DNA of 64,000 nucleotides from NCBI GenBank assembly GCA_964573105.1, contig CAZNIS010000010.1, forward strand, positions 1-64,000, in the 5' to 3' direction. The notes under the pieces were generated by a model, which did no database searches, was not told the origin of the DNA, and saw only the letters and a program-made list of their open reading frames with translations. The number at the start of each line of letters is the position of its first letter. The stretch's first letter is position 1. Below, in pieces: positions 51,376-60,048 of this stretch. Origin of the DNA: CAKZSB01 sp964573105. GTDB taxonomy: Bacteria > Pseudomonadota > Gammaproteobacteria > Granulosicoccales > Granulosicoccaceae. The translations under genes and the position numbers were made by a program.

Positions 51376-53781
51376 TCAATCAGGACTCACTGGCACCCTT
51401 GTGCCCGCGTCAATTGAATCCGCCCAAAAACTCTGCAGCTCCTGGTCCAGATGGGTCAGACTGTTGCACGCGCTCACGTGCCAGTGATTGGGGTAGAGTG
51501 CGCGGTAAAACGGCTGGTCGAATCTGCCGTCAATCAGGATCACGATACCGCGGTCGCGCTCGCCGCGAATCACCCGTCCGGCTGTTTGCAGTACGCGTGT
51601 TAACCCCGGGTAGCGACTGGCGTAATCAAATCCGCTCAACTGCCGATCCTCGTAGTGGCGCTCGATCAGTTTTTGCTCAAGCGTAACGGATGGCAGTCCG
51701 GTGCCGATCACAATCGATCCAATCAATCGATCGCCGACATAGTCTATGCCCTCGCCAAAAATTCCACCCATGATCGCAAAGCCCAGTTGTCGGCTGTCCT
51801 CGTTAAAACCACCCAGATAACTTTCTCGTTCGTGATCAGTTGAGTTGCGTTGCTGCATCAGGGCCGGAATGTCCGGACAGGTTTCGGCAAACAGTTGAAA
51901 GCAACTCTCCATGTAGGCATAGCTTGGAAAGAATACCTGATAGTTGCCAGGCTGTGCCCGATAGACGCTGCGTATGATGTCGACAATTTTTGCAAGCGAC
52001 GCTTCACGGGCATGATATCGGGTGTCGACATAGCGACAAATGCGGGTCAATTGTTGTCCGGTCGCGAAGGGTGAATTTAGCGCAAGCGTGGTCGTGGATT
52101 GCGGCAGCCCCATAGATTGCAGATAAAATTGCAGTGGTCGTAAGGTTGCCGAGAAAACCGCTGCAGATCGAAAAAGTGCAAATCGTTTTCGCAGACTGTC
52201 TGATGCGTCGAGGCAGCGAAGTTGCACCTGCACGTTGCCGCGTGCGCGGCCTGTATCACTATTGGGGCCAGAGTTCTTTTTAAGCGTAATCGCTCTGTGA
52301 TGCGTCGAGTAAATATCCTCAATGACCAGATATCGATAGATTTCTCTGGCAAGTTCTGCAATAGATTCGCTCGAGCTATTGCCGCCCTCTGGCGTTTCGA
52401 TCAATGCCTCTGCGCACTGCGTGATTGCCCTGCCGATAGCGGCGGGCGGTTCCGCGCTGGCGCTTTCGGTATCGGTGCACAGATTTGCCCAGCGACTGAT
52501 CGCTCGACTAAGTTGTTGCAAGCTGCGATGCAGCGTCGGGTTGACGGTTTTGCATTCGGCCGATACCGCTCTGACATCGTATCGGTTCAATTGTGCCGAG
52601 TGCATCGAGCGGGCGCGGTCGAGCAAATTGTGCGCCTCATCGACGAGTAACAGGCTGCGTGAGGCCGTCTCCTCGAAAAAGGCAAATCGAACCAGCGGAT
52701 CTAACACGTAGTTGTAGTCACAGACAATAGCATCGACCCAGGGCAACATTTGTTGCACCAGCTCAAACGGGCACAGTTGGTGTTGTCCGGCGACGTCATC
52801 GAGCATTTGCGGTGTGATGATGTCCTGCGTGATCAATTGTGTTCGCGCCGCTGGCAGGCGATCGAAAAAGCCAAGGGTCAGCGGGCAGCGTCCATCGTCA
52901 TCGCGGGCGCAGCGGCCATTGCTGCAATGGCAGCTTGATTTTTTTGCGGTAATGGTGATGGCGGTTAGCGCCAGACCGGCATCTCGCAGTTGCGCCAGGC
53001 CGAGCGCTGCAGCCTCGCGGCCAGAGTTTTTTGCGGTCAGGTAAATGAATCGGTCTACGTATGATTCGGCCAGTGCCTTGCTGGCCGCGAAGAGCGCGCT
53101 GGCAGTCTTGCCAATGCCGGTGGGCGCCTCCAGCAACAGGCTGCCAGCATCGCGCGCGCTGCAATAAATTGCCGCTGCCATTTCACGTTGTCCCGGTCTG
53201 AAGCTGCCGAGCGGGAACTGCACGTCGGCTGCACTGCAGAGCAGGCGCTGACGTTTTTTCCTGATAATCTCGTGCCACCGCAGATAGCGATCCAGCGCCG
53301 CCAGCGTGAAGCGTTCCAGTTCGGCAAAGCTGAAACTCGCTGATTCGTGATGCTGTTGGCCGGATTTGATGTTGAACCAGATCAACTCCAGCTCAATAGA
53401 TGATTCTGAGTCGCGTTGCTGCTGTCGCAGATAACAATAGCCGTAAACTTTTAGTTGCGCAGCATGCAGGTCTTTACTCGATTGATCTAGTTTGTCGGCT
53501 GGCACATAGGTACTTTTTATTTCGCCGAGTGTTATCGCGTCATCCGTGTCAGTGACCAGATCGATACGACCCTGCAGCATGACGCGGTAGCCGGCGTGTT
53601 CGATTGCGGTTTTTACGGTCACTTCAGCCTGAGTGTCGGCTGTCCGCGCTGCCTGAATAGCCTTGTGCGCCGCCTGTCCCTGAAGGGCGGTTGGCCCGGC
53701 GGGACCACTGTGCACCAGGTCACCGCTTCTACACGAGAACGCTACCAGCTTGCCGACGGAGACCTTCAGAACTTCATGCAT
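51376..53781 (-). CDS. XPD/Rad3-type helicase with N-terminal Cas4-like nuclease domain
   Basis: An 801-residue superfamily 2 helicase. Residues about 30-160 look like a PD-(D/E)xK nuclease: His39, Asp74 in QGRIDLV, and Glu87-Lys89 in LGEIKSTY, followed by a Gln/Tyr-bearing helix (KVYGYCYLRQQ). The helicase core has Walker A APTGIGKT (219-226), DEAH in LLVDEAHNLLDRA (381-384), and a cysteine cluster (Cys284/286, 291, 299, 337) typical of the 4Fe-4S XPD arch. The C-terminal motor has GIFGEGIDYVGDRL and QTAGRVIRGERDRG (motif VI). It starts inside the FAN1 gene's last codons (8-nt overlap), so the two are translationally coupled. Relatives: FANCJ, DinG, XPD. Confidence 0.92.
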   Translation of the reverse strand: MHEVLKVSVGKLVAFSCRSGDLVHSGPAGPTALQGQAAHKAIQAARTADTQAEVTVKTAIEHAGYRVMLQGRIDLVTDTDDAITLGEIKSTYVPADKLDQSSKDLHAAQLKVYGYCYLRQQQRDSESSIELELIWFNIKSGQQHHESASFSFAELERFTLAALDRYLRWHEIIRKKRQRLLCSAADVQFPLGSFRPGQREMAAAIYCSARDAGSLLLEAPTGIGKTASALFAASKALAESYVDRFIYLTAKNSGREAAALGLAQLRDAGLALTAITITAKKSSCHCSNGRCARDDDGRCPLTLGFFDRLPAARTQLITQDIITPQMLDDVAGQHQLCPFELVQQMLPWVDAIVCDYNYVLDPLVRFAFFEETASRSLLLVDEAHNLLDRARSMHSAQLNRYDVRAVSAECKTVNPTLHRSLQQLSRAISRWANLCTDTESASAEPPAAIGRAITQCAEALIETPEGGNSSSESIAELAREIYRYLVIEDIYSTHHRAITLKKNSGPNSDTGRARGNVQVQLRCLDASDSLRKRFALFRSAAVFSATLRPLQFYLQSMGLPQSTTTLALNSPFATGQQLTRICRYVDTRYHAREASLAKIVDIIRSVYRAQPGNYQVFFPSYAYMESCFQLFAETCPDIPALMQQRNSTDHERESYLGGFNEDSRQLGFAIMGGIFGEGIDYVGDRLIGSIVIGTGLPSVTLEQKLIERHYEDRQLSGFDYASRYPGLTRVLQTAGRVIRGERDRGIVILIDGRFDQPFYRALYPNHWHVSACNSLTHLDQELQSFWADSIDAGTRVPVSPD

Positions 53782-55426
53782 GGGTAACGGTGTCCGGTGC
53801 CCACTGTACGTTGACCACGCAGTGATCGATACCCTGGGTGTGAAAATGTGCCATCCAGCGTCGCTGATTGTTCTGCAGTCTATCCCCCGGACCCTTGATT
53901 TCGATTAGCTGATAGCCCCCGTCGTCGGGAAAATAGATCAGGTCCGGCAATCCGTTGCGGTGGTTTCGCAGGTCCGCGAGCAGATAGTCAAAACAGGACA
54001 GCCAGTCGGACAGGCCAATGCGTTCTAATGCAAGCTCGAGCAGTTCCGCATTCAGATAGCGCCAATTGACGAGCGGGTTGGCAATACCTTTTTTGGCGTG
54101 CCAGTTGTCGGTCACGTAGCTTGCCAGCTTGTCTTTATTCAGTTCAGCAAAGCGACGGGTCAGCAGCGCTTGTCGGGTTGTGCGAAAACCCGGATCGGTG
54201 AAATCTGCAGGGGCATTGTGGAAGGGGTGATAAAAGGCCCCCTTTATCGGTGCAAAAATGATATCCCAGATACACAGGCCGAGCACGCCGGTGATCAGTG
54301 TGTTCTCGACATAAAAACACTGGCCGGTGTGTTGAAAATGAGCGGCGGCGGCTATTTCCACCGGCTGTTGCGTTGCCGGCAGCGTAATGGTGGAGTTTTG
54401 CGGCTCCTGCGCGGGGGGCGGGCCGTTCCAGCGCTGTGTAAGCTTTTTCGCCAGCCGACGCCCGAACTGGGTGGCAAACTGCAGTTCCTCGGAACAGCTT
54501 GGCGAGCTAATCATCTGCTCGCAGTACGTCAGCGCGGTGGCATTGTCCCCTTTTTTTGCCAGCAGTCTGGTGGCGCGTTCACGCGCCGGTGCACGTTTGA
54601 CTCGCAGATAGATCTCAAGTGCCTCGTCATTCGCTGACTCGCGTTCGAGCTGGCGGGCGATTGCGATGGCAAGTTTTTCTGTTCGCCGCAGCAACTCGTG
54701 ATCGTTTGCATCCGCGTGCGGTATCTGGGCGTGAAGTGCAATCAAGGCATCTGGGCCGGCGGCGCTGGCTTCATCGAACAGCTCGTGACAGGCATAGTAG
54801 TGCAGGTGTCTGTCGAGTTGTTCGCGGCTGGCGAATGGCAGCGTTTGCGTGTCGATGCGGTAGGGCTCGTAGCGGTGCAAGCCCAGATCGCGCAGCACGA
54901 ATGCGGTTAGATCCTGATACAGGTTGCCAAAGAACAGCAATCGATAGACAGTGAATGATGCTTGCTCGAGCACCGCGACAATTGGCTCATCGCGACGCAG
55001 GTCCGCCAGTGCCTGCGGCAGGGTTTTGATGGCCTCTTCCAGTTGCGGGCGACGTGCCGATCGGTTGCCGGACTTGATAGCGTGCAAAAGGTCGGCGCGG
55101 GTGAACAGGGGCAGAAGGTCGTCGATTGCCAGTTGCGGGTCAACGGCAACGAGTTGCTGGGTTTCGAGCTGCTCGACGGCATTCGTCATATCGTCGATTT
55201 CGACATACTTCAGTTTTCGCTGTCGAAAAAGCGATTTGCTCCGAGACAGCAGTCGAACGTACAGACGTTTGGCCTGCGTATCGAGAGCGTGGTAGCGGTG
55301 ATAGAAATCCTGTTCTTCATCGCTGAGCAATGGCCAGTAGTGCTCGGTGACGAATTCGATCAGCGTGTTGAAGTTGTCGAGGTAGTAGCCGTCCGGCAAT
55401 TGGACTGGCGCTGATTCCTGAGGCAT
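53774..55426 (-). CDS. FAN1-type VRR-NUC structure-specific nuclease
   Basis: A 550-residue bacterial homologue of FAN1, a nuclease that cuts 5' flaps and unhooks interstrand crosslinks. The C-terminal VRR-NUC domain has NGLPDLIYF (Asp495) and YQLIEIKGPGDRLQNNQRRW (Glu509, Lys511), the complete D...ExK site. The N-terminal ~200 residues hold the SAP-like DNA-binding segment (HALDTQAKRLYVRLLSRSKS, LLPLFTRADLLHAIKS), and a TPR-like helical region lies between (ALEIYLRVKRAPARERATRL). This matches the layout of Pseudomonas FAN1. ATG 55426 is chosen over a TTG one codon earlier. It leads the operon and overlaps the helicase gene. Confidence 0.92.
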   Translation of the reverse strand: MPQESAPVQLPDGYYLDNFNTLIEFVTEHYWPLLSDEEQDFYHRYHALDTQAKRLYVRLLSRSKSLFRQRKLKYVEIDDMTNAVEQLETQQLVAVDPQLAIDDLLPLFTRADLLHAIKSGNRSARRPQLEEAIKTLPQALADLRRDEPIVAVLEQASFTVYRLLFFGNLYQDLTAFVLRDLGLHRYEPYRIDTQTLPFASREQLDRHLHYYACHELFDEASAAGPDALIALHAQIPHADANDHELLRRTEKLAIAIARQLERESANDEALEIYLRVKRAPARERATRLLAKKGDNATALTYCEQMISSPSCSEELQFATQFGRRLAKKLTQRWNGPPPAQEPQNSTITLPATQQPVEIAAAAHFQHTGQCFYVENTLITGVLGLCIWDIIFAPIKGAFYHPFHNAPADFTDPGFRTTRQALLTRRFAELNKDKLASYVTDNWHAKKGIANPLVNWRYLNAELLELALERIGLSDWLSCFDYLLADLRNHRNGLPDLIYFPDDGGYQLIEIKGPGDRLQNNQRRWMAHFHTQGIDHCVVNVQWAPDTVTHA

Positions 55427-55652
55427 CAAGTCGTCTGAATAGCGGTGGTTGCGCGACAGCGCGTGGCGGGTTGCCGCAAGTATGACACGCTGCGATGCCG
55501 CACGGCGTATTCAACCTGCGCCAATGTCGATGCGGACATCAGTTTCGACGCGCCGCAGTAAAGTTGTTTGCGCTGCTGTCGCAAGGCTAGGAGGTGAGTG
55601 GGTCTGTGTGCTGGCTCGCCACCGCTATTCATTGTCCCGCTGGAGTCCGCTG

Positions 55653-55991
55653 ATGAAAAGACCTGCCGGAATGATCCTGGTTCAAATGTTTGTGCTGGCT
55701 AGCATGTCGGTCGCCAGTGCTGATAGTTTGTACAGCACCGATCCCTGGCAGAGTGGTTTTGGGCGGGCAGTCTCCGAAGCTGAAGAAGCGGCCCGTCCGA
55801 TCGCCGAGGCGCGGGCGCGCTGGGAGCAAATGACAGATCAGGAACGGGCGCAGATGATGGGTGAGCACAAGCGCGCATTTGTCCGCGGCGGTATCTACAA
55901 CCCTGAATCCGAGACAGCGGCACAAGCCAGGGCCAAGCGCGAGAAAGCGGCGAATTCCGGCAAGAAGCAGTCAGCCGGCAAGAAAAAATAG
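55653..55991 (+). CDS. Small secreted protein with Lys-rich tail
   Basis: A 112-residue protein. The N-terminal signal peptide ends around residue 25 (LVQMFVLASMSVASADSL), followed by LYSTDPWQSGFGRAVSEAEE, an Arg/Glu helix (ARPIAEARARWEQMTDQERA), and a Lys-rich end (SGKKQSAGKKK). TGGAG at 55641-55645 supports ATG 55653. I do not recognise a family. Convergent with the helical periplasmic protein gene. Confidence 0.6.
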   Translation: MKRPAGMILVQMFVLASMSVASADSLYSTDPWQSGFGRAVSEAEEAARPIAEARARWEQMTDQERAQMMGEHKRAFVRGGIYNPESETAAQARAKREKAANSGKKQSAGKKK

Positions 55992-56000
55992 CGTCGACCA

Positions 56001-56035
56001 CACTGGCCGTTGACCCAAGCAGTCAACGACCAGTG
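56001..56035. terminator. Interrupted hairpin between convergent genes
   Basis: CACTGG/CCAGTG and GTTGAC/GTCAAC form a 12-bp stem interrupted by a 2x2 internal loop, with a 7-nt terminal loop. It starts 10 nt after the stop of the small secreted protein. No T-run is seen. Confidence 0.4.
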
Positions 56036-56076
56036 CAGTCAGACCAGCGCAGTTAACGACGCGTGTGGCCCGGTTG

Positions 56077-56751
56077 CTAATGCTTGCGAGCGCGATGTTT
56101 AAAGCCGGCCTCGTCAGCCATCGCCAGCAGTTGTGTCTGCACGGCGGCGTTGTCCGTCAGTATCCTGCCGACCGAGGCCCGATGAGATTGGAAAAGTTCA
56201 CGCGAGTGGCGCACCAGTGACTTGACCTGGGTCTTGCTCGCGCCGCTGTCTCTGGCATCCCGAATGGCAGATCGGGCGGTGGCAAGCAGTTCCCGGTTAT
56301 CGCTCAGCGACTGTTGCAGGTCCGCCGGTGCGGCATTCGTCAGCAGATTGAATGCATCGTCGTTGGCGATCACAAATTTGCTCAGTCGTCGCTGTTGGCG
56401 CAGCGTTTGGCGCTGTGATTTGAGCTGCGCACGCAGTTCCGGCTGCTCATCGAGGACGCGCCTGATTTCACGTCCCATCTCTCGGCGGCTGTCGCGCAAC
56501 GCCTGCCGCGCAGTCCGAATAGAGCCTCTGTCTGCCGTGTCGGATTGATGCAGTTCGCGCAAACTCGCGTGTTGCCGTTTGATCAATTCGGCGCGCGTCT
56601 GGATGCTGGCGGCGGTGCCTGCATCGACAGACTCGATGATGGTCGCCATCGCCGCCTCGCGGGCGAGCGGGTCTTTCTTGCTATGCGCACTGGCCTGGGT
56701 GGACAGGGCGGTAGCCAGCAGGACGCTGACCAGAAACGATACAGATTTCAT
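56077..56751 (-). CDS. Helical periplasmic protein, no clear family
   Basis: A 224-residue protein with a clean signal peptide (about 1-22, LLATALSTQASA, then HSKKDP). The mature part is nearly all helix and rich in Arg, Gln, Ala and Asp (IRTARQALRDSRREMGREIR, QLKSQRQTLRQQRRLSKFVI). This is reminiscent of small periplasmic helical chaperones such as Spy/CpxP, but I do not see their LTxxQ motif. AAGGAGA just upstream makes the ATG at 56751 firm. It is divergent from the Fur-box-linked SDR operon and convergent with the small secreted protein. Confidence 0.7.
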   Translation of the reverse strand: MKSVSFLVSVLLATALSTQASAHSKKDPLAREAAMATIIESVDAGTAASIQTRAELIKRQHASLRELHQSDTADRGSIRTARQALRDSRREMGREIRRVLDEQPELRAQLKSQRQTLRQQRRLSKFVIANDDAFNLLTNAAPADLQQSLSDNRELLATARSAIRDARDSGASKTQVKSLVRHSRELFQSHRASVGRILTDNAAVQTQLLAMADEAGFKHRARKH

Positions 56752-57036
56752 TGAATCTCCTTGAGGCTTCGGTCGTACGGTTGGGTGTGCTGCAATAATC
56801 AGTCTGTGGCGCTTCGTAGCGAAATCAATTTACACCCTGTTTACCGATACCCCTCGTTGGCCTGAAAATATGCACAAAATCTTTGCATTCGTGGTCGCTG
56901 ATACCCTTCAGGTGATATAAGTATCCAGCGCAGGAGTGATATACTTGGTTTGCGTAATGATAATCATTTACATTAACAGGCGGATGCGAATTCCATTGAC
57001 TACGATTCGGCTAGCGACGTGCAGGGTGTAGCCCAG
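56752..57036. promoter_or_regulatory. Divergent control region with Fur box and direct repeats
   Basis: This 285-bp region lies between the helical periplasmic protein (minus) and the SDR gene (plus). It contains GTGATATA twice (56912-56919 and 56936-56943, 24 bp apart), an AAGTAT/ATACTT inverted pair (56919-56924, 56941-56946), and a near-consensus Fur box. TTGGTT (56945-56950) and TTACAT (56968-56973) are a weak -35/-10 candidate that the Fur box overlaps. Confidence 0.5.
56953..56971 (+). promoter_or_regulatory. Fur box (ferric uptake regulator operator)
   Basis: CGTAATGATAATCATTTAC matches the 19-bp Fur consensus GATAATGATAATCATTATC at 15 of 19 positions, including the whole central TAATGATAATCATT. 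It stands out from the G+C-rich surroundings. Its nearest downstream gene is the SDR at 57037, so iron would repress that operon. The match is seen directly; regulation is inference. Confidence 0.7.
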
Positions 57037-57810
57037 ATGAGCCCGGATAATGCGCCGACCGCTCAGACTGGCGACTCAAGCGAGCGAAAAACCGTCATCC
57101 TGACCGGCGCCAGCCGCGGCATCGGGCACGCCACGGTCAAGCGATTCTCGTCTGCCGGCTGGCGGGTGATCACCTGCTCGCGACAATCCTTTCCAGAAGA
57201 TTGTCCATGGAGCTCCGGGCCAGAGGATCACATACAGATCGACCTGTCTGATGATGACAGCCTTGCCGCGGGCATCGAGGAGATGCGCAATCGGCTCAAT
57301 GGCGGAGCCCTGCACGCGCTGGTCAACAATGCGGCGATTTCGCCCAAAGACGACAACGGTCAACGGCTTGGCTCGGTCGATACGGCGCCCGCTGTCTGGC
57401 AGAAGGTGCTCAAGGTCAATCTGGTCGCGCCTGTGCTGCTGGCGCAGGGGCTCCGGGAAAACCTGGAAAAGGGCAAGGGCGGGATTGTCAACGTCACCTC
57501 GATCGCCGGCAGTCGGGTGCATAAGTTCGCCGGCAGCGCCTACGCCTGCAGCAAAGCGGCGCTGGCCACGCTCACCCGCGAGATGGCGTCTGACTTTGGT
57601 CGCTTTGGCATCCGAGTCAACGCGATTGCTCCCGGTGAAATCGACACATCGATACTTTCGCCCGGCACCGAAGAGCTAATCGCCTCGATTCCGCTCGGTC
57701 GTCTGGGGACGCCCGAAGAGGTCGCGTCGATGATTTATTTCCTGTGTTCTGAACAGGCGCGCTACGTCACTGGCGCCGAGATTCACGTCAACGGCGGTCA
57801 ACACGTTTGA
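57037..57810 (+). CDS. Short-chain dehydrogenase/reductase
   Basis: A 257-residue classical SDR. The cofactor loop is VILTGASRGIGHATVKRF, then ALVNNAAISPKDD, catalytic Ser in VTSIAGSRVH, Tyr and Lys in SAYACSKAALATLTREMA, and the NAD-binding close VNAIAPGEIDTSIL. The C-terminal CSEQARYVTGAEIHVNGGQHV is standard. Arg after TGAS favours NADP(H), but this is only suggestive. The ATG at 57037 lies about 9 nt after AGGG; GTG 57019 is an alternative. It starts an operon with the Ldh2-type dehydrogenase and aldose epimerase. Substrate is unknown; a sugar or hydroxyacid would suit the neighbours. Confidence 0.88.
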   Translation: MSPDNAPTAQTGDSSERKTVILTGASRGIGHATVKRFSSAGWRVITCSRQSFPEDCPWSSGPEDHIQIDLSDDDSLAAGIEEMRNRLNGGALHALVNNAAISPKDDNGQRLGSVDTAPAVWQKVLKVNLVAPVLLAQGLRENLEKGKGGIVNVTSIAGSRVHKFAGSAYACSKAALATLTREMASDFGRFGIRVNAIAPGEIDTSILSPGTEELIASIPLGRLGTPEEVASMIYFLCSEQARYVTGAEIHVNGGQHV

Positions 57811-57874
57811 TCAGCGGCGAGCCCGCAGCACCCATCATCCGCCTGATGTTCCCGACCCTGCGAGGATATTTCAT

Positions 57875-58981
57875 TTGAGAGTTCCTACCGTCATCATTCC
57901 GGCTGCCGATCTCGCAGCCCTGATCACTCGTACATTTGCCGCTGCAGGTGCCGACGACAGTGAGGCCGGAGCCATCGCCGACAATCTGGTCGAGGCGAAT
58001 CTCTCGGGCCACGACAGTCATGGCGTGGTGCGCGTACCGCGCTATCTGCGCGACATGCGTCGCGGGCACATGAAGTTTGGTCAATCGGTCGAGACGGTGA
58101 TCGACGGCGGTGCATTCGTGCTGCTCGATGGTCAGTTCGGCTTTGGTCAGGTGCTGGGTCAACAGGCACTGGATATCGGCCTTGAGAAGGCGGGCGAGCA
58201 TGGCATTGGGCTGGTGGCGCTGCGCCGCGCCGGGCACCTGGGACGAATCGGGGCCTGGGCCGAGCGCGCCTGTCAGGCAGGCTTTGTGTCCGTGCATTTT
58301 GTCAATGTAGCGCGCAGTATGCTGGTTGCACCATTTGGCGGTGCCGAGCGGCGTATGTCTACCGCACCCGTGACCATCGGTGTGCCAAATCCTGGCGGCG
58401 ACGATTTCGTCCTCGACTTCGCCACCTCGCGGATTGCCGAGGGCAAGGCGTTGATTGCGCTGAAGGGTGGGCCGAAGCCACCGGCCGACGGTCTGGTCGA
58501 CGAGAGTGGTCAGCTGACTGACGATCCGCACGCGTTGTACGGAGAGGTGGCGCCGGGCGAGGTGCCGAACCCCAGATCCGGCCCCGGCGCGCTAACGGCA
58601 ATGGGTGATCACAAGGGCTCGGGGCTTGCGATCGCCTGTGAGCTGTTGGCCGGTGCGCTGACAGGGTCGGGTCCAAGTGGCCCGGGTGAAGGGCCCTACA
58701 ACGGCATGTTGTCGTTTTATCTGGATCCAGCGGCAATCGACGATGGGCACGAATTCGCCGTGTCAGTCTCGCAGTACATCGACTTTGTCCGCGCCGCGCG
58801 ACCTGCCGCGACGCAACAATCGGTCATGATTCCCGGTGATCCTGAGCGGCGGGCGCGCGAGCAGCGTCGGGCCGATGGTGTCACGCTGCCAGCTGAGACC
58901 TGGCAGAATCTGCTCGATGCCGCCACCGACAGTGGCGTATCGCCAGACGACTTGCCGCAGGCGGTGTCGGCGAGCGACTAG
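57875..58981 (+). CDS. Malate/L-lactate dehydrogenase-family (Ldh2) oxidoreductase
   Basis: A 368-residue NAD(P)-dependent dehydrogenase of the Ldh2 family (unrelated to classical LDH), acting on 2-hydroxy or 2-imino acids such as malate, sulfolactate, ureidoglycolate or 2,3-diketogulonate. Diagnostic segments: LSGHDSHGVVRVPRYLRDMR with the catalytic His, GHLGRIGAWAERAC, VLDFATSRIAEGKALIA, TAMGDHKGSGLAIACELLAG. The start is TTG 57875, preceded by GAGGA at 57862-57866. It lies 64 nt after the SDR gene and 1 nt before the epimerase gene. Confidence 0.88.
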   Translation: MRVPTVIIPAADLAALITRTFAAAGADDSEAGAIADNLVEANLSGHDSHGVVRVPRYLRDMRRGHMKFGQSVETVIDGGAFVLLDGQFGFGQVLGQQALDIGLEKAGEHGIGLVALRRAGHLGRIGAWAERACQAGFVSVHFVNVARSMLVAPFGGAERRMSTAPVTIGVPNPGGDDFVLDFATSRIAEGKALIALKGGPKPPADGLVDESGQLTDDPHALYGEVAPGEVPNPRSGPGALTAMGDHKGSGLAIACELLAGALTGSGPSGPGEGPYNGMLSFYLDPAAIDDGHEFAVSVSQYIDFVRAARPAATQQSVMIPGDPERRAREQRRADGVTLPAETWQNLLDAATDSGVSPDDLPQAVSASD

Positions 58982-58982
58982 A

Positions 58983-60035
58983 TTGGCTCGCTATACCCGC
59001 AGCGTGTTTGGGCGATCTGCTGATGGCACCGAAGTGGCACTGCACACCTTGCGCAACGCTTGCGGTGCCCAGGTGGCGATCTGCGATTATGGGGCCACCA
59101 TCGCAAGTGTAACGGTGTTTGATCGGCACGGTGCGCTGGAAGATGTTGTACTCGGCTACGACACCCTGACGGATTACGAGCAGTGTCAATCCTATATGGG
59201 GTGCATCGTCGGACCGGTTGCCAATCGCATTGCCGGTGCGCGTTTCACGCTTGATGGCAAGCCATACCAGGTCGATAAAAACGATGGCGACAACCATCTA
59301 CACAGTGGCAGTGCCGGATTGCATCAGCATATCTGGCACACGCAGGTGATCGACAACGCTCTGGTGATGACAACCTGCAGCCCGGATGGTGCGGGTGGTT
59401 ACCCGGGTAATCTGTCAGTCGAGGTGCGCTATCGCTGGACGGATAACAACGAGCTGTGTATCGACTATCTGGCAACCACAGATAAACCTACAGTGGTCAA
59501 TTTAGCCAGTCATGCCTATTTCAATCTGTCCGGTCACCAACGGGCTGGCGCCGGCGGCGTGCTGGCACATCAACTGCAACTGTTGGCCGATAAGTTCCTG
59601 CCGACCGATGCCGACAACATACCGCTGGGTCGGATGGATCCGGTGGCCGATACGCCAATGGACTTTTCAGTCAGGCGCACGGTTGGAGATTGCATTGAAA
59701 ACCACTTCGAACAACTGTCTCACACCGGTGGCTACGATCATTGCTGGGTGATCAATACAGGCCAGACTCCTGCGGTTGCAGCCGTGTTGATTGATCCGTT
59801 CAGCGGACGCCGGATGACCGTGTCGACCACTCAGCCAGGGGTGCAGCTCTACACCGCCAATCACCTTGACAACCTGGCGGGCAAGGGCGGGCAGCGCTAC
59901 GGCCGACATGGCGCACTTTGCCTGGAGACGCAACACTTTCCCGATGCCGTCAACCGACCCGAGTATCCGTCGGTGGTATTGCGGCCCGACGAGCAATATC
60001 GACAGGCCACGGTTTATCGGTTTGACCTCGTTTGA
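58983..60035 (+). CDS. galM: Aldose 1-epimerase
   Basis: A 350-residue GalM-type mutarotase that interconverts alpha and beta anomers of aldoses. It has YGATIASVTVFDRHG, YMGCIVGPVANRIAGARFTL, DNHLHSGSAGLHQHIW with one catalytic His, NLASHAYFNLSGH with the second, and ALCLETQHFPDAVNRPEYPS with the catalytic Glu. The TTG at 58983 is the best start, one base after the preceding stop; GTG at 59004 is less likely. It suggests that the operon processes a sugar or sugar acid. Convergent with the ThDP enzyme gene, 13 nt apart. Confidence 0.87.
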   Translation: MARYTRSVFGRSADGTEVALHTLRNACGAQVAICDYGATIASVTVFDRHGALEDVVLGYDTLTDYEQCQSYMGCIVGPVANRIAGARFTLDGKPYQVDKNDGDNHLHSGSAGLHQHIWHTQVIDNALVMTTCSPDGAGGYPGNLSVEVRYRWTDNNELCIDYLATTDKPTVVNLASHAYFNLSGHQRAGAGGVLAHQLQLLADKFLPTDADNIPLGRMDPVADTPMDFSVRRTVGDCIENHFEQLSHTGGYDHCWVINTGQTPAVAAVLIDPFSGRRMTVSTTQPGVQLYTANHLDNLAGKGGQRYGRHGALCLETQHFPDAVNRPEYPSVVLRPDEQYRQATVYRFDLV

Positions 60036-60048
60036 TGTCGATCGATGG

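Noticed and set aside
51376..55426. Helicase-nuclease pair as a phage defence system
   Set aside because: The layout matches FAN1 and XPD-family repair proteins, and no other defence genes or mobility signs surround it; repair is the simpler reading.
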